Shown: piece after piece, positions 1 to 6,665 of the stretch
Position numbering within the stretch: the first letter of the stretch is position 1
Layout of the letters: the number at the start of each line of letters is the position of its first letter
Assembly (NCBI GenBank): GCA_041658245.1
Contig: JBBAAM010000005.1
Span: forward strand, 1-64,000
DNA from: Fen-1258 sp041658245
GTDB taxonomy: Bacteria; Bacteroidota; Ignavibacteria; Ignavibacteriales; Melioribacteraceae
Reading direction: 5' to 3'
DNA: 64,000 bases
Notes under the pieces: model-generated
What the model saw: the letters and a program-made list of their open reading frames with translations, nothing else
Told to the model about the DNA's origin: nothing
Database searches by the model: none
Translations under genes and position numbers: made by a program

Positions 1-1
1 T

Positions 2-154
2 AATCCTAGACCATTGGGATGTAAAAAACTTAAGGGTACAGAGTTTTACAGAATAAGGATCGGTGATTATAGAGTGATTTATAAAATCGAAGAAGATGAT
101 ATATTGTTAATACTTGTGATACGTATTGGTCATAGAAAAGAAATTTATAAATAA
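2..154 (+). CDS. RelE/ParE-family toxin, C-terminal part (cut by window start)
   Basis: An open frame enters from the left edge and stops at 152-154, giving about 50 residues. It contains the pattern G(T)EFYRIRIGDYRVIYKI followed by VIRIGHRKEIYK, the typical last two strands of RelE/ParE-fold mRNA interferase or gyrase toxins. In RelE-type enzymes the Arg residues of the R-x-G-x-Y-R segment help bind RNA. The N-terminus and any cognate antitoxin lie outside the window. It opens an accessory patch that also carries an MNT/HEPN pair. The family call is confident; RelE versus ParE activity cannot be decided. Confidence 0.8.
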   Translation, partial: NPRPLGCKKLKGTEFYRIRIGDYRVIYKIEEDDILLILVIRIGHRKEIYK

Positions 155-169
155 TATTTTGGAGATAAA

Positions 170-500
170 CTAAATCTTATTAACGGCTATTGCCGAATTA
201 AATAATTAACGCAGCTATTGCTGTGTTCTGAGTCGAAAACTGGTAATTTTCAAACACAGAGGAACTATGCAAGGAGGTTGCGTCCAGTATGGACGCGCTT
301 TCTTATGTCTCTCTGTGTAGGCATACCAGTGCCTCTATGAAGGATGTAATGGAAGTTGCGTCCTTTTTTTGTTTAAAAAAAGACGCGTTAAAAAATTGTT
401 CGAAAGACTCCTTACGGAGAAAAACATTCCAACCCGTCGGAATGGAATTAATAAACATTGGCGGGGAAATAATTGTTAGGCATTTCACTTAACGGCAATG
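170..500. other. Hairpin-rich intergenic stretch without a supported gene
   Basis: There is no credible gene between the toxin stop and the lipoprotein start. The stretch is crowded with inverted repeats: GCGTCC/GGACGC at 280-296, GCGTC...GACGC with T7/A7 arms at 358-386, and smaller ones near 183-195 and 213-224. A GTTAGGC heptamer at 475-481 matches the integron core consensus GTTRRRY and immediately precedes the next gene. At about 413-427 the opposite strand reads GTTTTTCTCCGTA, also found at about 1360 and 2198 on the plus strand. Short frames reading through here have no family features and cross the hairpins. Confidence 0.5.
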
Positions 501-556
501 CGTGAGTGTCTGACTTTATTTTGTTAATCGTTGCAAAAATAAATAAGGAGTGTTTT

Positions 557-992
557 ATGAAATGTATAATCAAGTATGCGTTGTACACAATATTCTTATT
601 TGCTTCCTTAGTTATATCATCTTGTAGTAAAGATGATTCTAATCCTGTTGAAGCAACTGTTGTAGTTAAGATTAGTGGTACCCTGGATTCGTATAATGGT
701 GTGACGGTTCGCCAAACCATTCTTAAAGCCGATTTGTTGTTTGATGGTAATGTGATTGCAAGTGCAAATTTTCAGTCAGGAACTGATACTGCTTTATTGG
801 ATGGCACGGTGAACTCCGCAAAAAAAAGGAACTCACAGTATTTCTTTCAGAATAACTAATCAAACATCTAGTCCGAATTATTACGGGACATATGATGTGG
901 TATTGACAGCAGGAAATTCGAAGTATGAATTTGAGCACAAAGGTGCCACATTAGCAACGGGCGAGTTTATAACGTATAGTGTAACACTATAA
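557..992 (+). pseudogene. Small lipoprotein gene with a frameshift at an A8 tract
   Basis: ATG at 557 follows an AAGGAG Shine-Dalgarno at 545-550. It begins a lipoprotein signal peptide: MKC start, hydrophobic core, lipobox VISSC near residue 20, then an acidic SKDD. The frame stops early at 857-859. The run of eight A at 820-827 is the likely cause: with one A fewer the frame continues KKGTHSISFRITNQ and ends naturally at 990-992, giving about 145 residues with a beta-sandwich-like composition. A terminator hairpin follows at 1023. The protein family is not recognised. The shift may be a sequencing error, a real mutation or a slippage site. The unit sits between GTTAGGC and GCCTAAC heptamers, like a gene cassette. 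Confidence 0.65.
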
Positions 993-1022
993 TGAAATGA
1001 GATTGGAGATATCAAGTTCTTC

Positions 1023-1052
1023 AAGGCAGCTCATCATGCGAGTTGCCTTTTT
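1023..1052 (+). terminator. Rho-independent terminator after the lipoprotein
   Basis: AAGGCAGCT and AGTTGCCTT form a stem with a short loop, followed directly by a T tract. It lies about 30 bases after the restored stop of the lipoprotein frame, which supports the longer, frameshift-corrected reading. Confidence 0.7.
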
Positions 1053-1056
1053 CATT

Positions 1057-1203
1057 TTATAACTCTTTCACTGCTTCCAATCCTTCAGCTTCTGGTAATA
1101 CATATTTTACAAGATATAAATCCGCCTTCACTCCTTCCGGTTTGGTTATTTTTTCCCAGATCAGAACTGAGTGTTCGATAAAAATGTGATCATCAACCTG
1201 TTA
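1057..1203 (-). pseudogene. 3'-end fragment of a hexapeptide-repeat gene
   Basis: The minus strand encodes about 47 residues ending EAEGLEAVKEL with a stop at 1057-1059. They align with the C-terminus of the hexapeptide-repeat protein at 2359-2718: IEHSVLIWEKITKPEGVKADLY here against IEHSVLVRKKISKPDGVKTDIY there. There is no start or upstream domain, so this is a tail remnant only. It lies on the same strand as the larger copy, on the far side of the MNT/HEPN genes, so the toxin-antitoxin pair sits between two copies of one gene's 3' end. The two tails have diverged considerably, so this is not a recent local duplication. Confidence 0.75.
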
Positions 1204-1284
1204 GAGACGAACTAGATAGAAGAAAAGCTCAAGTTGAAATTGATAAAAATCTTAAATAATTATTTTATTGCATAGTTGACAAAT

Positions 1285-1418
1285 GCCTAACAAGTTTTCC
1301 AAGCCGACCGCCTCTCCGCCAGAGAACGGCGGACAAGTTCGATGCGGTCGGTTGTGGTTTTTCTCCGTAGGCGGTCAGGTTCAAAGCTGCATTCATGTTT
1401 TGGGCGGCAGCTTAGGCA
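1285..1418 (+). repeat. attC-like integron recombination site or remnant
   Basis: GCCTAACAAG at 1285-1294 followed by CAAGCCGACCGCC closely resembles the 5' half of class-1-type attC sites (RYYYAAC then CAAGCCGAC). A complementary GCGGTCGG arm occurs at about 1341-1348. The far end reads GGGCGGCAGCTTAGGC at 1403-1418, similar to the 3' half GGGCGGCGGCTTA...GTTAGGC at 60678-60705. The last heptamer is imperfect (CTTAGGC), so the site may be inactive. No integrase is in the window. The call rests on eye comparison with remembered attC consensus. Confidence 0.4.
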
Positions 1419-1479
1419 CGGTATATGGCAAATAAAGGTTCATTATTCTATATTTAAGGAGGTAAAAAGGAAAATCACT

Positions 1480-1779
1480 ATGAATAAGATTGAATTAAAA
1501 AATAAAATAGTAGATTCGCTAAAAGGACAAAAAGAAATTGAAAGAATTATAATTTTTGGCTCTTTTAATCAAAGTGATTCTCCAAATGATATAGATATTG
1601 CAGTGGTTCAAAATAGTTCAGATAATTATCTGACTCTTGCATTAAAATATCGAAAGCTTATAAGAAATATTTCAAAAGAAATAGCTGTTGATATTTTCCC
1701 AATCGTAGAAAAAAATAAAAATAGTTTTTTCACAGAGGAAGTTGCATCTGGGGAAGTGATTTATGCAAGAGGAAACTAA
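1480..1779 (+). CDS. MNT-domain nucleotidyltransferase antitoxin (MntA-like)
   Basis: A 99-residue minimal nucleotidyltransferase. The signature GSFNQSDSPNDIDIAV (GSF...DxD) at about residues 27-42 provides the metal-binding aspartates and NTP-binding glycine/serine. In characterised MntA/HepT pairs the MNT protein neutralises HepT by adding AMP units to it. The ATG at 1480 was chosen because homologous length and content begin there; an upstream extension would translate repeat DNA. It overlaps the downstream HEPN gene by 17 bases, so the two are translationally coupled, in the antitoxin-first order. The assignment to MntA is by family and neighbour; activity is inferred. Confidence 0.85.
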   Translation: MNKIELKNKIVDSLKGQKEIERIIIFGSFNQSDSPNDIDIAVVQNSSDNYLTLALKYRKLIRNISKEIAVDIFPIVEKNKNSFFTEEVASGEVIYARGN

Positions 1780-2149
1780 AATTTGGCTTACATATTCGGA
1801 AGAAAATCTTGAAGCCGCCAAAGTCCTTCTCGCAAGTGAACTTTATAATCCTTGCCTTCACAATATTCAACAATCTATAGAGAAAGCATTAAAATCTTTG
1901 TTTATTGAAAAAGTAATTCCATTTAAGAAAACTCATAATATATTGGAACTGAAAACTATTTTAGAAAAGAATGGTATTTCAATAGAGTTAACAGAAGATG
2001 AATGTGATTTTTTAGATAGTATCTATTTACCTACGAAATATCCTATTGGAAGCGCTCTCCCATTCTTTTATCCCGATAAATCTATTTGTAAGAATTCTAT
2101 TTCATTAGCAGAAAGAGTAATAATAGAAGTAAAAAGTTTAGTAAGTTAG
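1763..2149 (+). CDS. HEPN-domain toxin (HepT-like)
   Basis: A 128-residue all-alpha HEPN protein. The first helices carry YSEENLEAAKVLL and NIQQSIEKALKSLF, followed by the family KTHNI segment, which in this family lies near the active RX4-6H region. HEPN toxins of the HepT group act as RNases. The classic R-x4-6-H arrangement is not clear here, so catalytic competence is uncertain. It starts within the 3' end of the MNT gene and is followed after about 20 bases by a strong hairpin. The pair is a typical mobile toxin-antitoxin module and lies in a repeat-rich accessory patch. Confidence 0.85.
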   Translation: MQEETKIWLTYSEENLEAAKVLLASELYNPCLHNIQQSIEKALKSLFIEKVIPFKKTHNILELKTILEKNGISIELTEDECDFLDSIYLPTKYPIGSALPFFYPDKSICKNSISLAERVIIEVKSLVS

Positions 2150-2167
2150 CCACATAACCCGCAACTG

Positions 2168-2211
2168 CCGACCGCCTATTCGAAGCGGTCGGTTGTGGTT
2201 TTTCTCCGTAG
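2168..2211 (+). terminator. Hairpin plus T run after HEPN; shares a repeat with the site near 1340
   Basis: CCGACCGC at 2168-2175 pairs with GCGGTCGG at 2185-2192; a T run follows at about 2199-2203, so it could terminate the MNT/HEPN transcript. The right arm and what follows (GCGGTCGGTTGTGG then TTTTTCTCCGTAG) are the same as at about 1341-1371, upstream of the pair. The MNT/HEPN genes are thus bounded by two copies of this sequence, as expected for a cassette between related recombination sites. Confidence 0.5.
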
Positions 2212-2271
2212 TTCCGAAGGAATCCCTTCGGGAGAGTCCTTCGGACAAAGTCAGTTTGTAAAGTTGCTAAC

Positions 2272-2326
2272 AAAAGCCCATCCCTACCCTTCCCACATAG
2301 TGGCAATGTCAAAGGGAAGGGCTTTT
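2272..2326. terminator. Possible bidirectional hairpin between HEPN and the hexapeptide remnant
   Basis: AAAAGCCC at 2272-2279 is complementary to GGGCTTTT at 2319-2326, with an internal alternative CCCTTCCC/GGGAAGGG. It lies between two converging genes and has short T runs on both strands. It could serve as a terminator for either side or be a palindromic repeat. Confidence 0.4.
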
Positions 2327-2358
2327 CTAAAACTCAGTCCAATATTTCAAAATGCGGT

Positions 2359-2718
2359 TTATAAATCTTCTACAGCATCTTTTCCTTCTGCTTCCGGAAT
2401 AAAAAACCTTACATGATAAATATCCGTCTTTACTCCATCAGGTTTAGATATTTTTTTTCTCACAAGAACAGAATGCTCAATACAAATATTATTCCCAACA
2501 TCCGTTCCAAAAATGTATGTTAGTCCTTTGATTGTTACATGTGATCCAATTGTAGATGGATGCTGGTCACTCCCCGTAATTCGAACACCGGACTCAACCC
2601 TTGTGTTTTCACCAATAGTAACATTTCCTTTGATAATGTTGCCGGAAAAAATTTCAACATTATCATCTATTTTGATAGAACGCTGACGACGCGGATTTAG
2701 CAGATCTTCGCGGATCAA
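2359..2718 (-). pseudogene. Hexapeptide-repeat (left-handed beta-helix) protein fragment with repeat-derived N-terminus
   Basis: About 119 codons. Residues 15-90 contain imperfect hexapeptide repeats (IKIDDNVEIFSG, VTIGENTRVESG, STIGSHVTIKG), the signature of LbH acyltransferase-like domains. The C-terminus ISKPDGVKTDIYHVRFFIPEAEG has a second copy at 1057-1203. The first 12-14 codons (IREDLLNPRRQRS) are encoded by an interspersed repeat (2675-2760) and the only available start is TTG inside that repeat. The gene therefore seems truncated at its 5' end by the repeat and may be a remnant of a larger nucleotidyltransferase or acyltransferase. No function is assigned. Confidence 0.6.
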
Positions 2719-2760
2719 ATCTGCGTAAATCAGTTTAATCTGTGTTATCTGCGTTCCATT
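2675..2760. repeat. Interspersed palindromic repeat (CGCAGAT...ATCTGCG type)
   Basis: The segment is built from AGATCTTCGCGGATC, AAATCTGCGTAAATCAG and TTTAATCTGTGTTATCTGCG, with GGAACGCAGATAACACAG on the other strand. This is a repeat style I know from intergenic regions of Bacteroidota-related genomes. It contains nested inverted repeats and runs directly into the hexapeptide fragment, where part of it is read as codons. Confidence 0.6.
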
Positions 2761-2896
2761 TATTTGCTATACTTAATCACCTTTCCTTAACCTGACAGCA
2801 TTGAGGGTTGGTATAGGCTTTTATTGGTTTATCATTCTTGCTTCTTTATTCATCAGCTTAATATTATTTTTGAAATAACCTTATGGCGGAGTTAAT

Positions 2897-5083
2897 ATGA
2901 CAAATCATTTTACGTTACTTAAACCGATCAAATTATTAATCTCGTTAGTTTTATTATCCTTCATACTTGGAATGATTCCGGTTTCACCTGAAGAAGGAAT
3001 GTATCCTTTAAGTGAGATAGGTAAAATTGATCTTCAAAAAGCCGGATTAAAAATTGATCCTAAAGAAGTTTATAATCCTAATGGAGTTAGTCTTGTTGAT
3101 GCGCTTGTAAGTCTTGGGGGATGTACCGGTTCATTCATTTCCGATAAAGGATTGATTATAACCAACCATCATTGTGCTTTTGGTGCAATTACTAGAGCCA
3201 GTACCGTAGAGAATAATTATCTTGAAAATGGTTTTCATGCTAAGACACTTGCAGAAGAAATTCCATCACAAGGAGAAATTTGCAGAATTACCGAATCATA
3301 TCAGGATGTTTCCGAAATAATTCTCGGTGCAATTCAAAATGTAACTGATCCAGTAGAGTGTACTAAAGTCATCGCACAAAAAATAAAAGAACTTTCAGAC
3401 TCTGCTGCAAATGAGAAAGAATCTATTGTTGCAAATGTTTCCGAAATGTTTGCCGGCAAGACATACGTTTTGTTCAAGTATAGAGTGATTCGCGATGTCC
3501 GCCTTGTATATGCTCCTCCTCAATCAATCGGAAATTTTGGAGGTGAAACCGATAATTGGGTTTGGCCCAGACACACAGGAGATTTTTCCTTAATGCGTGC
3601 TTACGTTGCACCGGACGGTAAAGCTGCGGCATATTCAAAAGATAATGTTCCTTTCAAACCAAAAAAATTCTTAAAAATAAATCCCAATGGAGTTGAAGAA
3701 GGAGATTTTGTTTTTCAGCTTGGTTACCCGGGTAGAACATTCCGCCATCGTCCTGCGCAGTATATGAAATATCAGCTGGATTATTTACTTCCTTACATTT
3801 CTGATCTTAACCAGTATGCAATAGAAACGATGCAAGAACTTAGTGCGGGAAATAAAGAACTTACTCTTGCTTTTGCGAATCGCATTAAAGGTCTTGCTAA
3901 CACAATGAAAAATTATCAAGGTAAGATTAAAGGATTGAAGAAGATTAATCTTGTTGCACAAAAACAAGAAGAGGAAAGACAGCTGCAGCTATTTATAAAT
4001 TCAGAACCGGCACTGAAAGCAAAATACGGAAATCTTTTAGAAGAGATCAGAATTGTATTCGAAAAGGTTAATCAAAATGCACAAGCCGATTTATGGCTAC
4101 GGCAGTTGAATAAATTCTCTACAACAGATTCTCTTACAACATTTGTGTTAAATTACACTGAAGATATGCTAAAGCCTGATGCTGAAAGAAGAACTGCTTA
4201 TCAGGAGAAAAATATCAAACAGACTCTTGCAGCTATGGAAAATGCAAAACAAAATTACAATGCCGACTTTGAAGAGACTATGCTGATGAAAATGCTGATG
4301 GATGCAAATGGATTAAAAGAATCATCTCGAATAATGGCAGTTGATGAGATACTAGAAGGAAACGGAGTAAACCCCGAAGAAGCTTTTCAATCTTTTATTA
4401 GCAGTAATATTATCAGCTCGAAAATCCGTGATAAAGAATATTTTAATTCTCTTCTTACAAAAAAACCGGAGGAGATTGCTGCTTTACAAGACCCTCTCTT
4501 TATTTTTACCAAAAAGATAAAGATGCAAAATCTGATTAGCGATAAAGAAAATCAAAAGAGTGAAGGCAAGCTTAACAAACTTTATGGTGATCTTGTTGAT
4601 GTAAAAATGTTATGGAAAAAAACCAATTTCATTCCTGATGCAAACAGCACGCTTCGTTTGACTTACGGATATATCAAAGGATACAATCCTGCAGATGCAG
4701 TTTATATGGAACCGTTCACTTCTATTGAAGGAGTAATTGAAAAAGGTGCAACGGGCGGTGATGATTTTGTTGTTCCGGATAAATTGCGAACAGTTTATGA
4801 TAAAAAAGATTTTGGAAAATATTTAAGTAAGAAAACCGGCAAACTTCCGGTTGCAATGCTTTACAATATGGATACAACAGGTGGAAATTCCGGCAGCCCG
4901 GTTTTAGATGCTTACGGAAATTTGGTCGGAGTTAATTTCGATCGTGCGTATGAAGCAACAATAAATGATTTTGCTTGGAATGAATCGTACAGCCGTTCGA
5001 TAGGTGTTGATATACGTTACGTTTTATGGGTTATGGATAAGATCGGTGGTGCAAATAATTTGTTAAAAGAATTAAACCTGTAG
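2897..5083 (+). CDS. S46-family dipeptidyl-peptidase, DPP11-like
   Basis: A 728-residue secreted serine peptidase. An N-terminal signal peptide (about residues 10-28) exports it. The chymotrypsin-like fold shows GGCTGSFIS and TNHHCA around His91/His92 (catalytic His) and GGNSGSPVLD with catalytic Ser665. S46 enzymes release dipeptides from oligopeptide N-termini. In Porphyromonas enzymes the residue in NFD-x-(N)WE sets P1 preference: Gly in DPP7, Arg in DPP11 (Asp/Glu). Here it is Arg683 (NFDRAYE), so acidic P1 specificity is predicted. Length matches the family (about 720). The gene stands alone; palindromic repeats follow its stop by one base. Confidence 0.92.
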   Translation: MTNHFTLLKPIKLLISLVLLSFILGMIPVSPEEGMYPLSEIGKIDLQKAGLKIDPKEVYNPNGVSLVDALVSLGGCTGSFISDKGLIITNHHCAFGAITRASTVENNYLENGFHAKTLAEEIPSQGEICRITESYQDVSEIILGAIQNVTDPVECTKVIAQKIKELSDSAANEKESIVANVSEMFAGKTYVLFKYRVIRDVRLVYAPPQSIGNFGGETDNWVWPRHTGDFSLMRAYVAPDGKAAAYSKDNVPFKPKKFLKINPNGVEEGDFVFQLGYPGRTFRHRPAQYMKYQLDYLLPYISDLNQYAIETMQELSAGNKELTLAFANRIKGLANTMKNYQGKIKGLKKINLVAQKQEEERQLQLFINSEPALKAKYGNLLEEIRIVFEKVNQNAQADLWLRQLNKFSTTDSLTTFVLNYTEDMLKPDAERRTAYQEKNIKQTLAAMENAKQNYNADFEETMLMKMLMDANGLKESSRIMAVDEILEGNGVNPEEAFQSFISSNIISSKIRDKEYFNSLLTKKPEEIAALQDPLFIFTKKIKMQNLISDKENQKSEGKLNKLYGDLVDVKMLWKKTNFIPDANSTLRLTYGYIKGYNPADAVYMEPFTSIEGVIEKGATGGDDFVVPDKLRTVYDKKDFGKYLSKKTGKLPVAMLYNMDTTGGNSGSPVLDAYGNLVGVNFDRAYEATINDFAWNESYSRSIGVDIRYVLWVMDKIGGANNLLKELNL

Positions 5084-5084
5084 C

Positions 5085-5167
5085 ACAGAATCGTATTCTG
5101 TGTTTAACTTTATCACCACTTCGCATTCTGCGAAAAGCAGTCCCGCACAGAGTGTGACTCTGTGCTA
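5085..5167. repeat. REP-like repeat, copy 1 (upstream of RAYT)
   Basis: An 83-bp block made of three hairpins: CACAGAATcgtATTCTGTG, TTCGCATTCTGCGAA and GCACAGAGTgtgACTCTGTGC. It is repeated after the transposase gene with a single difference seen by eye (CACCACTTCG against CACCAATTCG). Confidence 0.9.
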
Positions 5168-5187
5168 AGAAAAACGAATAAATAATT

Positions 5188-5775
5188 ATGGAATCAAAGC
5201 ATTTTCATCGAAGAAACTTGCCTCATCTTTACTACAACGAGGGAAAATACTTTATTACTTTTCGTTTAGCTGACAGTCTACCATTAGAATCTCTTAAAAA
5301 GCTCCACAAAGAATTTAATAACTCCAAAGAAGAACTTAGCTTAAAAGAGAAAAAGATTTTCAAAAAGTACGACGTATTGCTTGATAAAAGTGAAAGTGGT
5401 AAAAAATATTTATCTATACCAGAAATTGCTGAGATAGTCCGGTGGGTTATTCTATATGAAGACGGTAAAAACATTACAGTAATTTGTTACTGCATAATGC
5501 CAAATCATGTTCATCTTGTTTTTGAGTTGTTGAAAAATAACAGAGGTATCAGCAAAATAATGCAATCAATCAAAAGAGTATCATCAAAAAGGAGTAATGA
5601 GTTTTTAAGACGCACTGGCAAGTTTTGGCAAGACGAAAGTTTTGATAGATGGGTACGCGATGATAAAGAGTTGTTCAATATCATCAATTATGTATTGGAG
5701 AATCCCGTTAACGCCGGCTTAGCTGATGATTGGAGTAAATGGCAATATACTTACATACGTAAAGGGTATTTGTAA
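5188..5775 (+). CDS. REP-associated tyrosine transposase (RAYT, Y1-Tnp)
   Basis: A 195-residue single-domain HUH-type nuclease of the IS200/IS605 TnpA relatives. CIMPNHVHLVFEL at about residues 105-117 supplies the HUH (His-x-His) metal site; the C-terminal FWQDESFDRWVRDDKEL and IINYVLENPVNAGL hold the typical RAYT segment with the nucleophilic Tyr. RAYTs cut and mobilise short palindromic REP sequences, usually single-copy and domesticated. Here the gene is bracketed by two direct copies of an 83-bp triple-hairpin repeat (5085-5167 and 5777-5859), the classic REPtron layout. The call is strong; mobility is inferred. Confidence 0.93.
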   Translation: MESKHFHRRNLPHLYYNEGKYFITFRLADSLPLESLKKLHKEFNNSKEELSLKEKKIFKKYDVLLDKSESGKKYLSIPEIAEIVRWVILYEDGKNITVICYCIMPNHVHLVFELLKNNRGISKIMQSIKRVSSKRSNEFLRRTGKFWQDESFDRWVRDDKELFNIINYVLENPVNAGLADDWSKWQYTYIRKGYL

Positions 5776-5776
5776 T

Positions 5777-5859
5777 ACAGAATCGTATTCTGTGTTTAAC
5801 TTTATCACCAATTCGCATTCTGCGAAAAGCAGTCCCGCACAGAGTGTGACTCTGTGCTA
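5777..5859. repeat. REP-like repeat, copy 2 (downstream of RAYT)
   Basis: The same 83-bp triple-hairpin block as at 5085-5167, in the same orientation. Together the two copies define a unit of about 775 bp containing the transposase. Confidence 0.9.
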
Positions 5860-5868
5860 CAAAATAAT

Positions 5869-6522
5869 TTAATACTCTATAAAAAATGCAAGCACACCAA
5901 CAATTATCAAAACTATTCCGCTTATCAGTTTATCGTGATGTTCTAAAAAATGCCAGTTAAGTTTACGCACACCTTTTGATGCAAAGTAAACTAGAAACAT
6001 CATCCCAAGAACTGTGATGATAAAATAAACTACAGAGACAATTCCAATTCCCAACCAGCCCAAACGGCTGGCAGTGAAATAGTATACTTCAATTTCCAAA
6101 CATGGAGAAAAGAACATTGCTATACTCAACGTTAGTACAATTGATCTTTTACTCTTTCGTTTTTCAATAATTTCATCAACGTGAATATGATGATGCTGAT
6201 GAGCTGTTTTGATAAAACTGTGTCGGTATTCCAAATAGAAGTAGATAATGCCAAGAATTATTAAAATTATCGGCGCTACGTAATGAGTAATATAATGATA
6301 AGACTCGGATAGTTTATAGCCGACCAAGCCAACAATAATTCCGATTATAACAGTGCTAATTGTATGTGAAGCCCCTGTGATTGCAGTTACAGTTAACGTT
6401 TCTTTGCCGGTCCACTTCTCAGCTTTGCCGATTGCAATTAACGGAAGCCAGTGACTTGGTATTGTAGCGTGAACCAAGCTAAGTAGAAGACTTCCTAAAA
6501 ATATTTGTATGATTGAATTCAC
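5869..6522 (-). CDS. Polytopic membrane protein, NicO/UreH-like metal transport family
   Basis: A 217-residue protein with about six hydrophobic segments. HATIPSHWLPL near residue 18 and GASHTISTVIIG near residue 50 resemble the His-containing first helices of nickel/cobalt exporters (NicO/RcnA) and UreH/SafE-like proteins. A cytoplasmic-type loop HQHHHIHVDE at about residues 108-117 is a likely metal-binding stretch. FFSPCLEIEVYY in the second half matches the repeated helix motif of this superfamily. It most likely moves Ni, Co or another divalent metal, but the substrate cannot be told. It has no operon partner. Confidence 0.6.
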   Translation of the reverse strand: MNSIIQIFLGSLLLSLVHATIPSHWLPLIAIGKAEKWTGKETLTVTAITGASHTISTVIIGIIVGLVGYKLSESYHYITHYVAPIILIILGIIYFYLEYRHSFIKTAHQHHHIHVDEIIEKRKSKRSIVLTLSIAMFFSPCLEIEVYYFTASRLGWLGIGIVSVVYFIITVLGMMFLVYFASKGVRKLNWHFLEHHDKLISGIVLIIVGVLAFFIEY

Positions 6523-6564
6523 TAACTCAAAATATCAAAAAATATTGTATGAGTGGAAAGTAAT

Positions 6565-6592
6565 GTAGAGACGGGATATATCCCGTCTCTAC
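6565..6592. repeat. 28-bp perfect palindrome (GTAGAGACGGG...CCCGTCTCTAC)
   Basis: A perfect inverted repeat between two minus-strand genes. A related palindrome, GTAGAGACGTTCC...GGAACATCTAC, occurs at 52268-52293. Both lie just after gene 3' ends and could act as terminators or be members of one repeat family. Confidence 0.75.
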
Positions 6593-6665
6593 TGGATTAT
6601 TACCCTACTGCAACCTTAGTGTAATTTGCCACACCAGAATAATGTTCCGGATTATTTTATTAATG

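Noticed and set aside
289..492. Plus-strand frame of 67 codons
   Set aside because: It crosses several hairpins and the GTTAGGC heptamer, has no ribosome site and no family-like features.
1342..1479. Upstream extension of the MNT gene
   Set aside because: The extra 46 codons translate repeat/attC-like DNA; homologous content begins at the ATG at 1480.
2097..2416. Short frames on both strands around the post-HEPN hairpins
   Set aside because: They overlap hairpin and repeat sequence and HEPN or hexapeptide genes in other frames.
5085..5859. CRISPR array from repeated hairpins
   Set aside because: Only two repeats, separated by a full transposase gene, with no spacers; no cas genes are in the window.
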